The position numbers and the translations under genes were made by a program. The notes under the pieces are model-generated. The model saw only the letters and a list, made by a program, of their open reading frames with translations. It did no database searches and had not been told where the DNA came from. Positions 33,730-44,719 of a stretch of DNA of 64,000 nucleotides are shown one piece after another. Source of the DNA: Pomphorhynchus laevis (Eukaryota > Acanthocephala > Palaeacanthocephala > Echinorhynchida > Pomphorhynchidae); NCBI GenBank assembly GCA_012934845.2, contig WNNJ02000274.1, positions 124,001 to 188,000 of the forward strand, written 5' to 3'. Position 1 is the first letter of the stretch. Each line of letters starts with the position of its first letter.

Positions 33730-35400
33730 ATAATACAATAATAATACAAATTTATTTAACGTGGCAAATGCGTGCCAGCTGCACGCTCACATGACCACTA
33801 ACAAAAAATGAAAAAGTCAAGCAGATAAATTGTTTAAATAGGATCGGATTTGGCGTTTGAAGTACGGCAGGGAAATTGATTGGCGTATATGAATGGATAG
33901 ATGATTCCACGATAGAGGAGCCGCTACCAGGAAGAAGCGGAGTCTAAAGGAGGTAGAGTAGTTTGGGACATGTAAAAGAAGGGAATTACAGGGACGCAAA
34001 GAACAGTAAACAGGACGAGAAATATCAAGAAATTGAGGGTTGAGAAATGAAGGGGTATGAAAAGTTACAAGGCGGAAAGCAACGATAAGAAGACGAATTT
34101 GAACACGACAATAAATTGTAGGCAAATCGAGAGAAGCAAGATGGTAGGATGTATGATCAAAACGACGAAGACGGAGGAGAATTCGGACAGCTGCGTTGAC
34201 GATGCGTTGTAGGGGAAGAAGAGTGGATTTAGGTGAGTTGGAAAATAGACTAAGACAATAATCGAATCTAGAAAAAAGGAGAGAAGATATGAGAGTCATA
34301 CAAGAAGGGAAATCGATCAATCTACGAACTTGACGGAGGTTGCGGAGTATCAAGGTAGATGAGTGTACTTTATCTCTAACGAAAGGTTTAAGTGAAAGTC
34401 GGTTGTCAAAATGGAAGCCTAGGAAAACGAGATTATCAACGATAGGAAGAATTGCAGAATTTAATGATACGGAGGGAGGTTCGAAGCCGAGGCGTCGAGG
34501 TAGGATCCACATAATTTTGGATTTATCAGGATTCAGAGAAAGGCGAAGGGAATAAAGATGATTGGAAATTGAGACAAGACAGTCGGAAGCAGAAACACTA
34601 AGATCGTGAATACGATAAGCAGGTGCATGAGCATAGATGACAATGTCATCAGCATATTGCATAGCATGAAAGTTAAATGTATGAGAAATCGAAGAAAAAT
34701 CACCGAGAAGGGAGAAAAGCATAGGGCCTAATACTGAGCCTTGTGGATGGAGAAGAATCGAGTGATCGACGATGTTAAAAGCAGACGATAGATCAAGAGA
34801 AACTATGACACTACATAATTTATGATCGCGCGATATGAGTAAGTCGTTATAAACTTTAAGACATGCGATTTCGGTAGAGTAATTAGAGCGAAAAGCGGCT
34901 TGGAAGGGAGGAAACAAGTTAGAGGAAAAGAGATATGTATTAACTTGCTTGAGAACGAGACGCTCAAGGAGTTTAGAGAGGGTTGGGAGAAGTGAAATAG
35001 GACGGTACGAAGATGGTGGTGAGGAGTCGAGAGATTGCTTTTTGATGAGAGGACGAACAGTGGCGCATTTCCAGATGGAAGGAAATGTACGGCTACACAT
35101 GGACGAGTTGAACAATGTGATTAGGAAGGGTGAGATAGAGGAGCAGATATTTTTAAGCAAGTGAGTTGGAATTGGGTCAGAAGGAGAGGTTTTATTAGGT
35201 AATGACAGCAGAACCGAAGAAACTTCATCAGACGAAACGGGAAGAAGGTGGAATAGTTCTGGGAGGGAAGTATTTAAAGAGAAGAGTGGGTACAAGGGGG
35301 CTATGGGTAGTAGGGAAAGTAAATTAGATAGCTTAGTTTGTAGATAAGAAGAAAATTCATCAGGATTTATATTACAAGGGGTAGATGATGCACTAAAAGG
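33730..35400 (-). mobile_element. LINE-F (CR1/L2-like), polymerase nearly open
   Basis: A 492-codon reverse frame (35295-33817), open upstream to about 35390, carries KTSPSDPIPTHLLKN, SYRPISLLPTLSKLLER (fingers), FPPFQAAFRSNYSTEIA, VSLDLSSAFNIVDHSILL (motif A), PQGSVLGPMLFS (motif B), MQYADDIVIYA (motif C, intact), LSLNPDKSKIM, VFLGFHFD, and a long C-terminal thumb ending RSYLNNLSA. Between HSILL and PQGSVLGP about 30-40 residues usual for the family are missing without a frame change, so the enzyme should be inactive. The 3' end runs into a ttattattg-rich tail at about 33730. No duplication was found at the ends. Confidence 0.85.
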
Positions 35401-35714
35401 TTACAAATGCACTAAAAGGTGTCATTCAAATCTAAATATTTCATAATAGATGTAATAAGTACTATGTAATTTACTGATTTTCACCAACACACAAGGAGGT
35501 GGATGATTAATCATATCACCCACACATAAGAAGGTGAGTTAGTAAAATCTATACATGAATATAAAATATACGAATTTAAAATTTAAAACTATTTTACAAT
35601 ATAAATATTGCTACAAAAAATATTAATAGTTTTAATTTTTATTTAAAATCTATTCATTTTACGAAAGGAAGAATACTGGAGTTCTAGATATAGACTCCAG
35701 CTGAGTAATGATAA
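35401..35714. other. Unassigned spacer
   Basis: Contains two copies of atgcactaaaaggt at the LINE-F 5' junction and an imperfect direct repeat of an AAGGTG-type word near 35490-35540. No gene. Confidence 0.5.
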
Positions 35715-36570
35715 GGCGAGCATTGCTCGCTTTGATCCTTCCCAGTCTTCGTTATGGAGGATATTCAAAAAGGAAACGTTTGTCTGTTGGATTCAAAACT
35801 ATCTTCATCTACGAGAAAGCGCTTCCGTGTAGAATCCATGACCATCTTTGTAGACGGAAATTAATCCCACCAGCTTTTCATGGGTTTGTGAAGGGTCGCT
35901 CAGTTCATTCAGCGATCGTAGCATCATTTTTGTCATGAAAATAGATACCAGCTTGCTGTATCTATCTTTCCTGGCTTTAATGCCGCATTCGACAGCATAT
36001 CTATTAATTTTGTTATGTCTTATCTCAGGTCCATCGGGACCTGAGATTTGCAATAACTGTTTTTCTTCACTTTCCTGCTGTATTTGACCGCATTTCCATT
36101 CCTGTTGTTATCTCTTCTCTTAGGTCTCTTCGGTTGTCTGCGAGAATTGTTAAAAGAGTGGAAATATTGTTGTATACGAAGTGATTCTTCTTTGGAGATT
36201 ACCCTGATCCTCGTCAGTTCTATCCTATTATAGATGTGCCTGAAAGTTCCCCACTTTCTTTAATCTTGTATCTTGCTGCCTCCATTGAACTATACAAGAA
36301 ATTCAAACGTGATCAGCATCTAGTGGAATACGCTGATGATACCACATCCCAGTTTTATGGACGCATGTGCAAAGATGTAGTCTCGGACATCACCTGTTCC
36401 TTTTTAAGATCAAAAGACCAGTTGTCCTCTTCCAATCTTTTTCTCAACTCTTCAAAATCGTAGGTGATCGTCTTTAATGGCACCCATGACACCAAGAAAA
36501 ACTAAAGGGACTAGCAATATATATTTTCTCTCCTCTGTTTGGAACAATCAACCGCTTCAGATCTTTACAC
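35715..36570 (+). mobile_element. LINE-D copy D1, polymerase fragment
   Basis: The forward strand starts with the linker seen in D2 at 38220-38060, then jumps to HDHLCRRKLIPPAFHGFVKG (35835-35910) and further to LILYLAASIELYKKF and VEYADDTTSQFYGRMCKDVV (YADD motif, 36236-36463). Segments between these are shorter than in D2, so internal deletions exist. I/Jockey-like. Confidence 0.75.
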
Positions 36571-36599
36571 ATCGAGTAAAATATTAGGGGTTAACCATT

Positions 36600-39500
36600 A
36601 CAGTTAAGTAGTGATTTAAAATAATCAATAATAATAAAGACTTTATTAAATACACCAAAATATATAGCATGAAAGAAAAAGTAGGTCACAACAAGGTCAG
36701 ATAAAAATGACAGAACTTCAACTTCATTATTCTTCGTCTTCCCTTTCTCTTTCATGGCCTCAGGTCCAGGAAGATCTGAGCCCCCAACCGATCTTAAACG
36801 CCGCCTTCCGACTCAACCACCCAGGGTCTTTCACCCCTGGGAATCCAATCAGCGAGGACTATGCTGGGTAAACGAGACACAAGGAGCTTAAGAAACCTTA
36901 GCCTTTGCTTTGGGGGTCATTCTCTTGAGAAGAAGACTAATCCCGAGATAGCCTAAGTGCCCCTGAGGCGCACCTGGGTTATCCCATTCAATGACAGATG
37001 CTAAGCCCGTTTCAGGGCCGACCTAGCTCTCTTCAGGATACGTTTAAGTCTATGCAGTTCGGCTTTCGTCAACCAGTTATCCGTAACTGTGAACCCCAGG
37101 TATTTTACTCAACTCGTGAAGGTTGGGAGTGGTTCAGAGGCAAATATGGAGGAGAAAGCAGATAGTGCTAATCTCTTAAGTTTTTGCTTTGTAGCAGGGG
37201 TGTTATGAAAGACAACCACCTGCAATTAAGCGGAGTTTTAAATACGATGGGACTTGAATAACAGGTATTTTAATCTTAAAAAGAAACGGCTGATGTTCAT
37301 GACTACGTCTTTGCACATGCGTCCAAAAACAGGGACGTGGTAAAAACAAAAGAGCCAATGGATGCAGCAAGATATAAGATAGAAGAGAGGGGTGCCATGA
37401 GGCACACCTGTAATAGGGTAGAACTGACGCGCATCAGGGTCATCTTCATAAAACAATCGCTTGGTTTACAGCAGAATCTCCACCCTGTTAACAATTCTCG
37501 CATACAACCCGAGGGACCTAAGAAAAGAAATAACAAAGGGAATAGAGATGCGGTAAAATCCAGCGAAAAAATCAACAAAAACAGCCACAACGAGTTGATA
37601 CTATTCTTCTGATAAACCGATGCACTTCACCAACTGCTGAATGGATCGAGTAATCTTTGACGAACCCATGGAAACCATGAGGGATTAAATTTCGCCTACT
37701 CAGATAATCGCGGAGTCTACGCGCAATGGCTATTTCGTAGATCGAGATGAGGGAATTTTGAATCGAAATGGGCCGCTGGTCTTTAGGACACGAGACCGGA
37801 TACATTTTGTGTATAAAAATTCTCCTGCTAATGTTGATGCCAGCCAAATCAGATATGGTGGCTAATAGTATTGTGACGGACACCTCTCTTCTTTGTTCGG
37901 CTGTCAAAAGCTTACAGACACGAGAAAAGAGTGGAGCGACGTATTTGGAGGGGCCCGGAATAGGCCCCTAGGCGTTGAGAATATATGTGACAGATAAGTC
38001 TCTACTCATTAAGTCTCCCCAAGGCAGGATTGGTTGCGATGATTGAGTGGTTCCATAATTATGTAGGGATAGTGCCTCCTCCAAAACTTTATCAAGACCT
38101 ATATTACCAATCCAACCCAATGCCCTTTCCTTCCAACAGACAAACTTCTCCTTCTTGAATATCTTCCAGAAGGTAGACTGGGATAAATTAAGGGAAACAA
38201 TGCTAGCCCTATCCTTACCCAATTAGAACCTATACCTAGTGCTCAATATTATTTCGAGAGAACTTGCCTGACAGAAGCAGAGAGATTGGGGAGACGGAGT
38301 AAATATGCTTAGGTCTTGAGTATTGTCGGAATGGCACTGAAAATGCGACCTTTATAGGAAGTCGAAAGCAATGCGGTCGCTTGCGAAGGGAGGTAGAAAT
38401 TAAATTTGGTTAAACTCTCATTACCAATTCGGGGAAAGCGTTGGATAGCTACCCGAAAGAAAGCCACTCTGATAGATTCAATGTGGAATCCCCTCCGAAG
38501 CAGCGTATCCTCTTCTATCTGCCAGCGAATTAGGTCATGAGAGATGGACAGATGTTGTCGCGACTGCTCTATACAGAAGGGTTTTAACAACCACTTCTCA
38601 TGGAGCAGTAATTAGTCGAGGAGTGAATTCGTTGAAGTGCAATGAAAGGTGGAAGACGGTGGTTTAGGAATAAGTTAACCATTCCAGGCTCTGCGGATTG
38701 TTGCATTAATCCAACGACCAGTTCTGTCGTTGAAGTCACCTAGTACCATGTCATAGCCGCTGTCAATAATATTATCCAGAAGGTCACGGTTCTTGTGAAT
38801 CTTCCCTGGACGGATGTAGACATTGTCTAGACTTAGGCGTTTACCGTTCTTATAGAGTGAATCTACTAAACAAGACATGGCTGGACACGAGTAATTTAAT
38901 AGTAGGGAGGACCTTTAAGAGCACTTATCTAAGGTCAAGAGTTCTTGAGATGAAGAGGAGTGAGGTGGGGTTATGTACGTAGTATAGTGGGAACAGATAT
39001 GCTTTGGGATAAATCGAGTAATGTCCTGGGGGAGACGGATAGACTACGTCTCCTGAAGGAATATAACATCTACATCTCTACCAGATAGAAGTCTTAGGGC
39101 AGAAGCACCTCCCGATTTCCACTAAAGGATATTCAGTGAAAAAGGCTCTCGAGTACTCTGCATATTATAAATTGATTGTTTACTCATATTGGATTATTTA
39201 TTAGTGGATGATAGCAGTAGGCTATTGAAAATTCGATTAAATAAATATTTTCTTCACTTCCTCTACGAATAAATAGTACTCTGCATTGTGATGGATTTGT
39301 TGGATGGAGGATTGCCTGCCTAGACAGAGCTAGGTGCAGGAAGGTTGCCCTTCCCACAACTAGCCCCCTCCAGGAAAGGTACTTGCCCCTGGGCAATATC
39401 ATCATTTCCCTTAGTCATACGTCGAATAAGCTTCCCGATCTTGATCGGGGGGACGGCATTGGCCGAAGCCCCTCTCTTTTTTGACTCTGGAAGAACATAT

Positions 39501-40400
39501 ACCACTGGAATCGTGGGATTCGTGTTGATAGCACTCACGGCCATTAGTATAAAGTTTTCCAACCTTCTATGCAACTCTTCTATCTTTATATCCATCAACC
39601 GGGATATCTCTGTGTTGTCCATGCGCGGGGCGGCCACACAAGAGAAAGAAGTTGTAGGTTTAATGGGACGAATAAAAAGGCTTCTGTACGACTTGAACTT
39701 ACTGCAGCTCCTTTGCCATGCAGGATGACTTTCCCCGCAGTTTGAACATGATGGGGGTGCAACGGTCATTCGAGGATAGATATATACAAGAGGCTGATCC
39801 GCAGATACCACATGTAGGGATCTCACTGAAGCTGGAGCCCCAGTGCCTACATTTGTGACACCGGCTGCAGTGGGGGTAGGTTAATTCGTCTATTTCGGTT
39901 ATTGAAAAACGAATGTTGAACCCCATAAACAGTTTGGAAGACGATTTTGATAGAGTTTCAGCAATCTCCACTGGCGCAGTACAAAAGCCAACCGGGGTAG
40001 GGTTCCCGTCCATATCAACGATCGGTCTCAGACTAGAAACTTTGAAAGTCGCCATAAACGATTGCTTGTCATCTTCATCCATTGAACATGGTAGATTGGT
40101 AACTTTGATCGAAACCAGGATAGGCTTTTAGGTAATTTCAACGAACTCTTTAAGGTTCTCGGAAAAATATTCTGCGTATTTCTTAGTAAGATCGGATAAT
40201 ACAAAAGAAATTTTCACCTCGGAGGAATGTATCTTTACAGAATTAAACAAAATCCTGTTATTATATTGAAGCGATAAATTTCTCAGAAATTTATTGTACA
40301 GTTGATCCCTTTCTATAGGTCTTGTTACTTTAATTAAAATCAAGTTTCTCTTTTTAGGAATGGGGGAAGCACCTCCCCATCCCCTGAAGATAACAAAACA
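36600..40400 (-). mobile_element. LINE-D copy D2, longest copy
   Basis: Reading the reverse strand: ORF1 (40343-39320), endonuclease trace with MVLGDFNDRTGRWINATIRR (38878-38675), linker (38590-37968), polymerase start RPISIQNSLISIYEIAIARR and HGFVKDYSIHSA (37907-37572), motif A/B region with ILYLAASI (37590-37238), and a 3' region to about 36600. The endonuclease GDFN motif puts it in the APE-type LINEs, and ORF1 zinc knuckles place it near I/Jockey. It is frame-broken many times. It stands head-to-head with copy D3. Confidence 0.8.
39320..40343 (-). pseudogene. LINE-D2 ORF1, zinc-knuckle protein
   Basis: Two frames cover it. The first part (40343-40128) reads LIKVTRPIERDQLYNKFLRN and ISFVLSDLTKKY, a helical N-terminal region shared with D3 at 40772-41230. 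The second part (40082-39320) holds the knuckles YPHCSRCHKCRHWGS, PTCGICGSASC and CSNCGESHPAWQRSC, then a linker ending in a basic KKRGASANA segment. In the family the protein binds the LINE RNA. Confidence 0.75.
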
Positions 40401-40744
40401 TTACTGACCTCATTGCTGTGACGTTGAGTTGAAGAACATCCAATACAAACATTTTTTTTCGGTTAAAAATTGCTGTATTTAGCTTTTGAATTCGAGTTCT
40501 TTGATACCTCCGCTATGTGCATTCGTTTGTTAAAATGATATTTTCAAAATAATCCATTATTATAGTTTCAATAGTACACCTACCGATTTAAATATTGCGT
40601 TTGCTATAGTAAAAATTGTATAGTAGCATTTTAAAAACGAACAATGTTAGCGTCGGAGCTATCAAAGAATATCAAAAATAGAGCAAAAATCGCAGTGAAT
40701 TCATCCTTGCTTACCCACCTTTCAAGCAATTCTAAGGTTAGTAC
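40401..40744. other. Spacer between head-to-head LINE-D copies
   Basis: AT-rich, no gene. It probably contains the 5' leaders of D2 (reverse) and D3 (forward). Confidence 0.5.
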
Positions 40745-41960
40745 TGTTATAAAACAAATTCCTACCCGGTTTTGAACAAGGCCGAGCTTCCTCCAGTGAA
40801 TAAGCTTGAAAACCTGGTCGATATCACATTGACCTCACCGTTAAAAAGAAAACAAATGTTTACTACATTTCTGAGAGAATTCTTTACAAATTATAACAAC
40901 GAAGTTTTATTCAACTCTATCAAGGCTTATGCGAACACATATAGAATATCATTCGTCTTGCCGGACATTATTATGAAATTTCTTGGCTTGCAATCCTTTA
41001 ATAGGGTGCAACCTCAAATTCATTACGTATTTACAAATGACCTCACCAGGTCTATAGAAGCCCAGATAACTCCTAACTCATCGCCTTCTGTATCTACTGT
41101 TCTGTCTAATAAAACGAACGGCCTCAATCAATTCACTTTATGTCAAGATGACCAAGAAAGGCCGAAAGTAGGAGATTTACAACAGAATCGTCTACCGGAA
41201 ATAAAGATACTATTATACCGGCAAGGATGAAAAACGATATCTCTGTTGGGGCTGGATATGGGAAAGTGGAACTTCCCACATCTGCTTTTAACTAGGGGGT
41301 TGCTTGCTTATCCAGGTAACACAAATGCAATAGGAAGTAGTCCCGAACAGTTGTCACTGAACATCATTCAGTGGAACTTATGAGCCGCTTCTGCTCTTAG
41401 CATTTTAACTGGTCGGGATGCAGATGTAATAGTTATTCACTTAATGAGACTATATCGATCCAGTCATCCCGTGACATTACTAGAGTTTTACCAAAGTCTA
41501 TAATAACCTACTTTACTCGGGACATAACCCCACCTCACTCCTTTTCATCTCAAGCTCTTCTGGTATTAGTTAATAACAAATTAAAATATTTACTCTTACT
41601 GAACTACTCTTGTCCATCCATGTATTGCTTAACGATAACACTCTAGAATAACGGTAAACGTATTATCATAGCCAATATCTATATTCGGCCGGGAGAGATT
41701 CACAAGAACCGTGACTTAAAGAATCGTATATTAGGTAGCGGTTATATCATGTTACTAGGTTACTTCAATGACAGAACTAGTCGTTTGATTAATGCAGCAC
41801 TCTACAGAGCCGGTAGCGATTATCTTATTCACAAATCACCGTCTCCCAGCTTTCATTACACAACAACAAGAGAAACTGCCATGTTATTATTAGTTGCTGG
41901 CCAATATTCCTTGGTCCAGCATAACAACGGGGGCAAGTGCAAGCTATTGACGTATTTACT
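40745..41960 (+). mobile_element. LINE-D copy D3, ORF1 head and endonuclease piece
   Basis: The frame at 40772-41230 encodes LPPVNKLENLVDITLTSPLK, FLREFFTNYNNEVLFNSIKA and RISFVLPDIIMKF, the same ORF1 head as D2. After a deletion the endonuclease motif LLGYFNDRTSRLINAALYRA (41749-41810) follows; the aspartate of GDFN is replaced by tyrosine. The polymerase is missing. Confidence 0.75.
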
Positions 41961-42085
41961 CTGATGAAATTTGATTATCTAGTGTATCGTATTCTAATAC
42001 AAATTATATTGTATATTATCTATACATAAAAATGTTTCGCTTAATAGTTTAAATTAATCTTTAATAATATTTTGTTGATTTATAT
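41950..42085. repeat. Dispersed repeat fragment
   Basis: Carries tgacgtatttactctgatga, gattatctagtgtatc, attctaatacaaa and cgcttaatagtttaaatt, as in 58140-58430. It abuts the end of LINE-D3. Confidence 0.65.
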
Positions 42086-42089
42086 ATTG

Positions 42090-42705
42090 TAAATTCAATT
42101 AAACCTGATTGCTGATATTCTTCTGATTATGGCACGACATTATGATTACAAGTATTATTCCTATTCTTTATATAGCAGGACGAGAACTATTCAGTCTGTC
42201 TGATTAGTAGTTTCCTGTTGTATCAAGAATAGCAGCAATACCAGTGCAAATTTAAAATTTTAATAATATTTTGTTGATTTATGCATCTCCTTTGTTGATT
42301 TATACTTCTACACAAAGTCCACAGGTTCATAATATTTTGACAGTAGAACGAAACAGATCATATAACTGAGTCTACGTATTTTATACGAAATAAGTGAGTT
42401 TATCTTTTATGAATAATAAATAATTATACAAGATTTTATACAATTAATGATTATTCATATAACGATAACAATGAAAATCGATTTTTGTGAATTGACATAA
42501 CATACGATGTACTCGTACAAAATAGTTCAAATAGTTCAAATTAAATACATTTTTAGTTGCTGAATTGTTATTAGATCTGCGTTATAGTTATTATAACATA
42601 TATATTTGTAATATATAAATTATATATGTTATATATAAATATATAAATATATATTTACATATATATTTATATATTTATAACATACATATTTATTTGTCTA
42701 AATAA
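42090..42705. other. AT-rich stretch
   Basis: A/T microsatellite-like segment near 42590-42700 and no recognised gene. Confidence 0.5.
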
Positions 42706-42709
42706 ATAT

Positions 42710-43930
42710 GTAGCTTTATTCTATAAAGCTTAAACACAAGTCAACTATAATTGGGCCACTATTACCACCCATTGGAACACCTTTTACTTGTTTAAATATA
42801 GATGTTCCTACTTTTAAATAATTTTGATTTATTAAAATATTTAAGGATTCTAGTAATTCAACTTTTTCCGTATATTTATATTTACTTGATGGTTTAATTT
42901 TTGTTAGATATGCGTTATAGTTATTATAGTTATTATATATTTAACTGTATACTTCTATGTATAAGTCCGATCAAGATCTATTGATATTTTGATTTCTCAA
43001 AATATTTACGAATTATATTAATTCAATTTTAATATGTATATTTACTTGATGGTTTAATTTTTATTCGATATGCGTTATAGTTATTATAACATATATATGT
43101 ATATATTTTTACGAATAAAGGATTAATTAATTTTTCAAATGCATCTTTAATATCTGCTAAATCTAGATTTGTATAAAGCGTACTAAAATCGTACGTATTT
43201 AGATTCTAAATATTTATTCCTTTTGTGTGTTCTAAAAATTCTTTTGTAGAATTGATAATGAAATAGTGTTTTATACCAGTATTAATTTCGATTATCCTAC
43301 AATATTTTTTGAAGTGTGCTTTAATTACTTTAAGTATTTTATTCATATAAACAGAAAGTGATTTTAATGTACATTTAAACGCACTACATATGAACCTAGA
43401 TTTTATTGGATTTTTGTAATTTTAGATTCCAATATGGGTATAGTTTTATTATCTGATTTAACCTTTATACATTGTTTTCCAATTTATAATTTAAATTATA
43501 AATTTAATTTATAATTCTAATTATACTTTGTTAATTTGTACGCTGTTGTTGAATTTTTTGAATTTGAAGACACATATATTATATATCTTTCCGAATATAA
43601 GATTAATTAATTTTTCAAATGCATCTTTAATATCTGCTAAATCTAGATTTGTATAAAGCGTACTAAAATCGTACGTATTTAGATTCTAAATATTTATTCC
43701 TTTTGTGTGTTCTAAAAATTCTTTTGTAGAATTGATAATGAAATAGTGTTTTATACCAGTATTAATTTCGATTATCCTACAATATTTTTTGAAGTGTGCT
43801 TTAATTACTTTAAGTATTTTATTTATATAAACATAAAGAGGTTTTAATGTACATTTAAAAGCACTACAATAAACCTAGGTTTTATTGGATTTTTATGTAA
43901 TTTTGGATTCCAATATTATATATGTATATT
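42710..43930 (-). mobile_element. PLE-1 polymerase pieces with a 480-bp offset duplication
   Basis: The reverse strand encodes parts of the PLE-1 fingers and palm (PKLHK region near 43400 and 43900, TLYTNLDL region, and the GVPMGGNSSPI stretch near 42760). The block 43125-43440 is repeated almost exactly at 43605-43920. The high identity means a recent local duplication or a second insertion of the same truncated element. Confidence 0.75.
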
Positions 43931-43979
43931 TTTATATATAAATCATATATACAATTAACAACGTCAATTGTTTGATTAA

Positions 43980-44138
43980 TCAATACAACAAAATGATACA
44001 AGAGATGCACATCAAAATCATGATATTCAGGCGTTGCATGACACAACCGTTAGTAGAGACGATCTAAGCATGAGCTTATTGATTACCAATGAAGACTCTA
44101 CTTTCGATTCAGCCCACCCACACGAGCTGAATAACTAA
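43980..44138 (+). other. Short open stretch, not assigned
   Basis: About 52 codons open between stops read QQNDTRDAHQNHDIQALHDT, then LSMSLLITNEDSTFDSAHPH, rich in Asp, His, Asn and Thr. No TE motif. It resembles in composition, not in alignable sequence, the disordered part of the ORF at 22836-25343. Too short to call a gene. Confidence 0.25.
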
Positions 44139-44139
44139 A

Positions 44140-44718
44140 AAACTCAATAAACTTAAGAAAAATTCAAACGAAGAATTACTAAGATATTCGCGGCTCTAGA
44201 GATTGTCAGCCAGTGAAGATTTTTGAAGTTGTGCAGAATGTGATGATATTTTATAAACTTACAATGTTGTTCATCAACTCTTTTTGAAAACTCTTTTTGC
44301 ATAATTTCAAAACCACACATGGGATAAATTGGGCAACTATTGTTTCATCCCCGTACCTGCCCTATTTGTAATGGATGATCACATAGACTAGGTTTATCCA
44401 TCCAACAGTTCACCTATATTACAAATAGCTGGTTTGGATGCTTGTTTCTCAAATAAGTGTTTACTCTTCAAAAATATCACAGGCGGTTCTTAAGACTTGA
44501 CAAGTCAGTCTCATATATCAATACGACCATATTTATAGCAATGTTGAGACATTTCTTGTGAGCAAAATTGAAAATCAGAAGAAAATAATAGTCCTAGTTG
44601 ATAAAAGAATAGATGACTACACAAAAATATGGAGCTGTTGTTTAACAAAATAATAATGAACTGTTTCACTCCTTTATCCAACAGTAGCGAAATGGTCATT
44701 ATCTCCCTTAAAGATCGG
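44140..44718. other. Unassigned sequence
   Basis: Mixed composition, no recognised frame or repeat. It may be decayed host or LINE-D 3' flank. Confidence 0.45.
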
Positions 44719-44719
44719 C

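Noticed and set aside
39345-39728. 127-codon forward frame with hydrophobic runs
   Set aside because: Antisense of the LINE-D2 ORF1 knuckle region.
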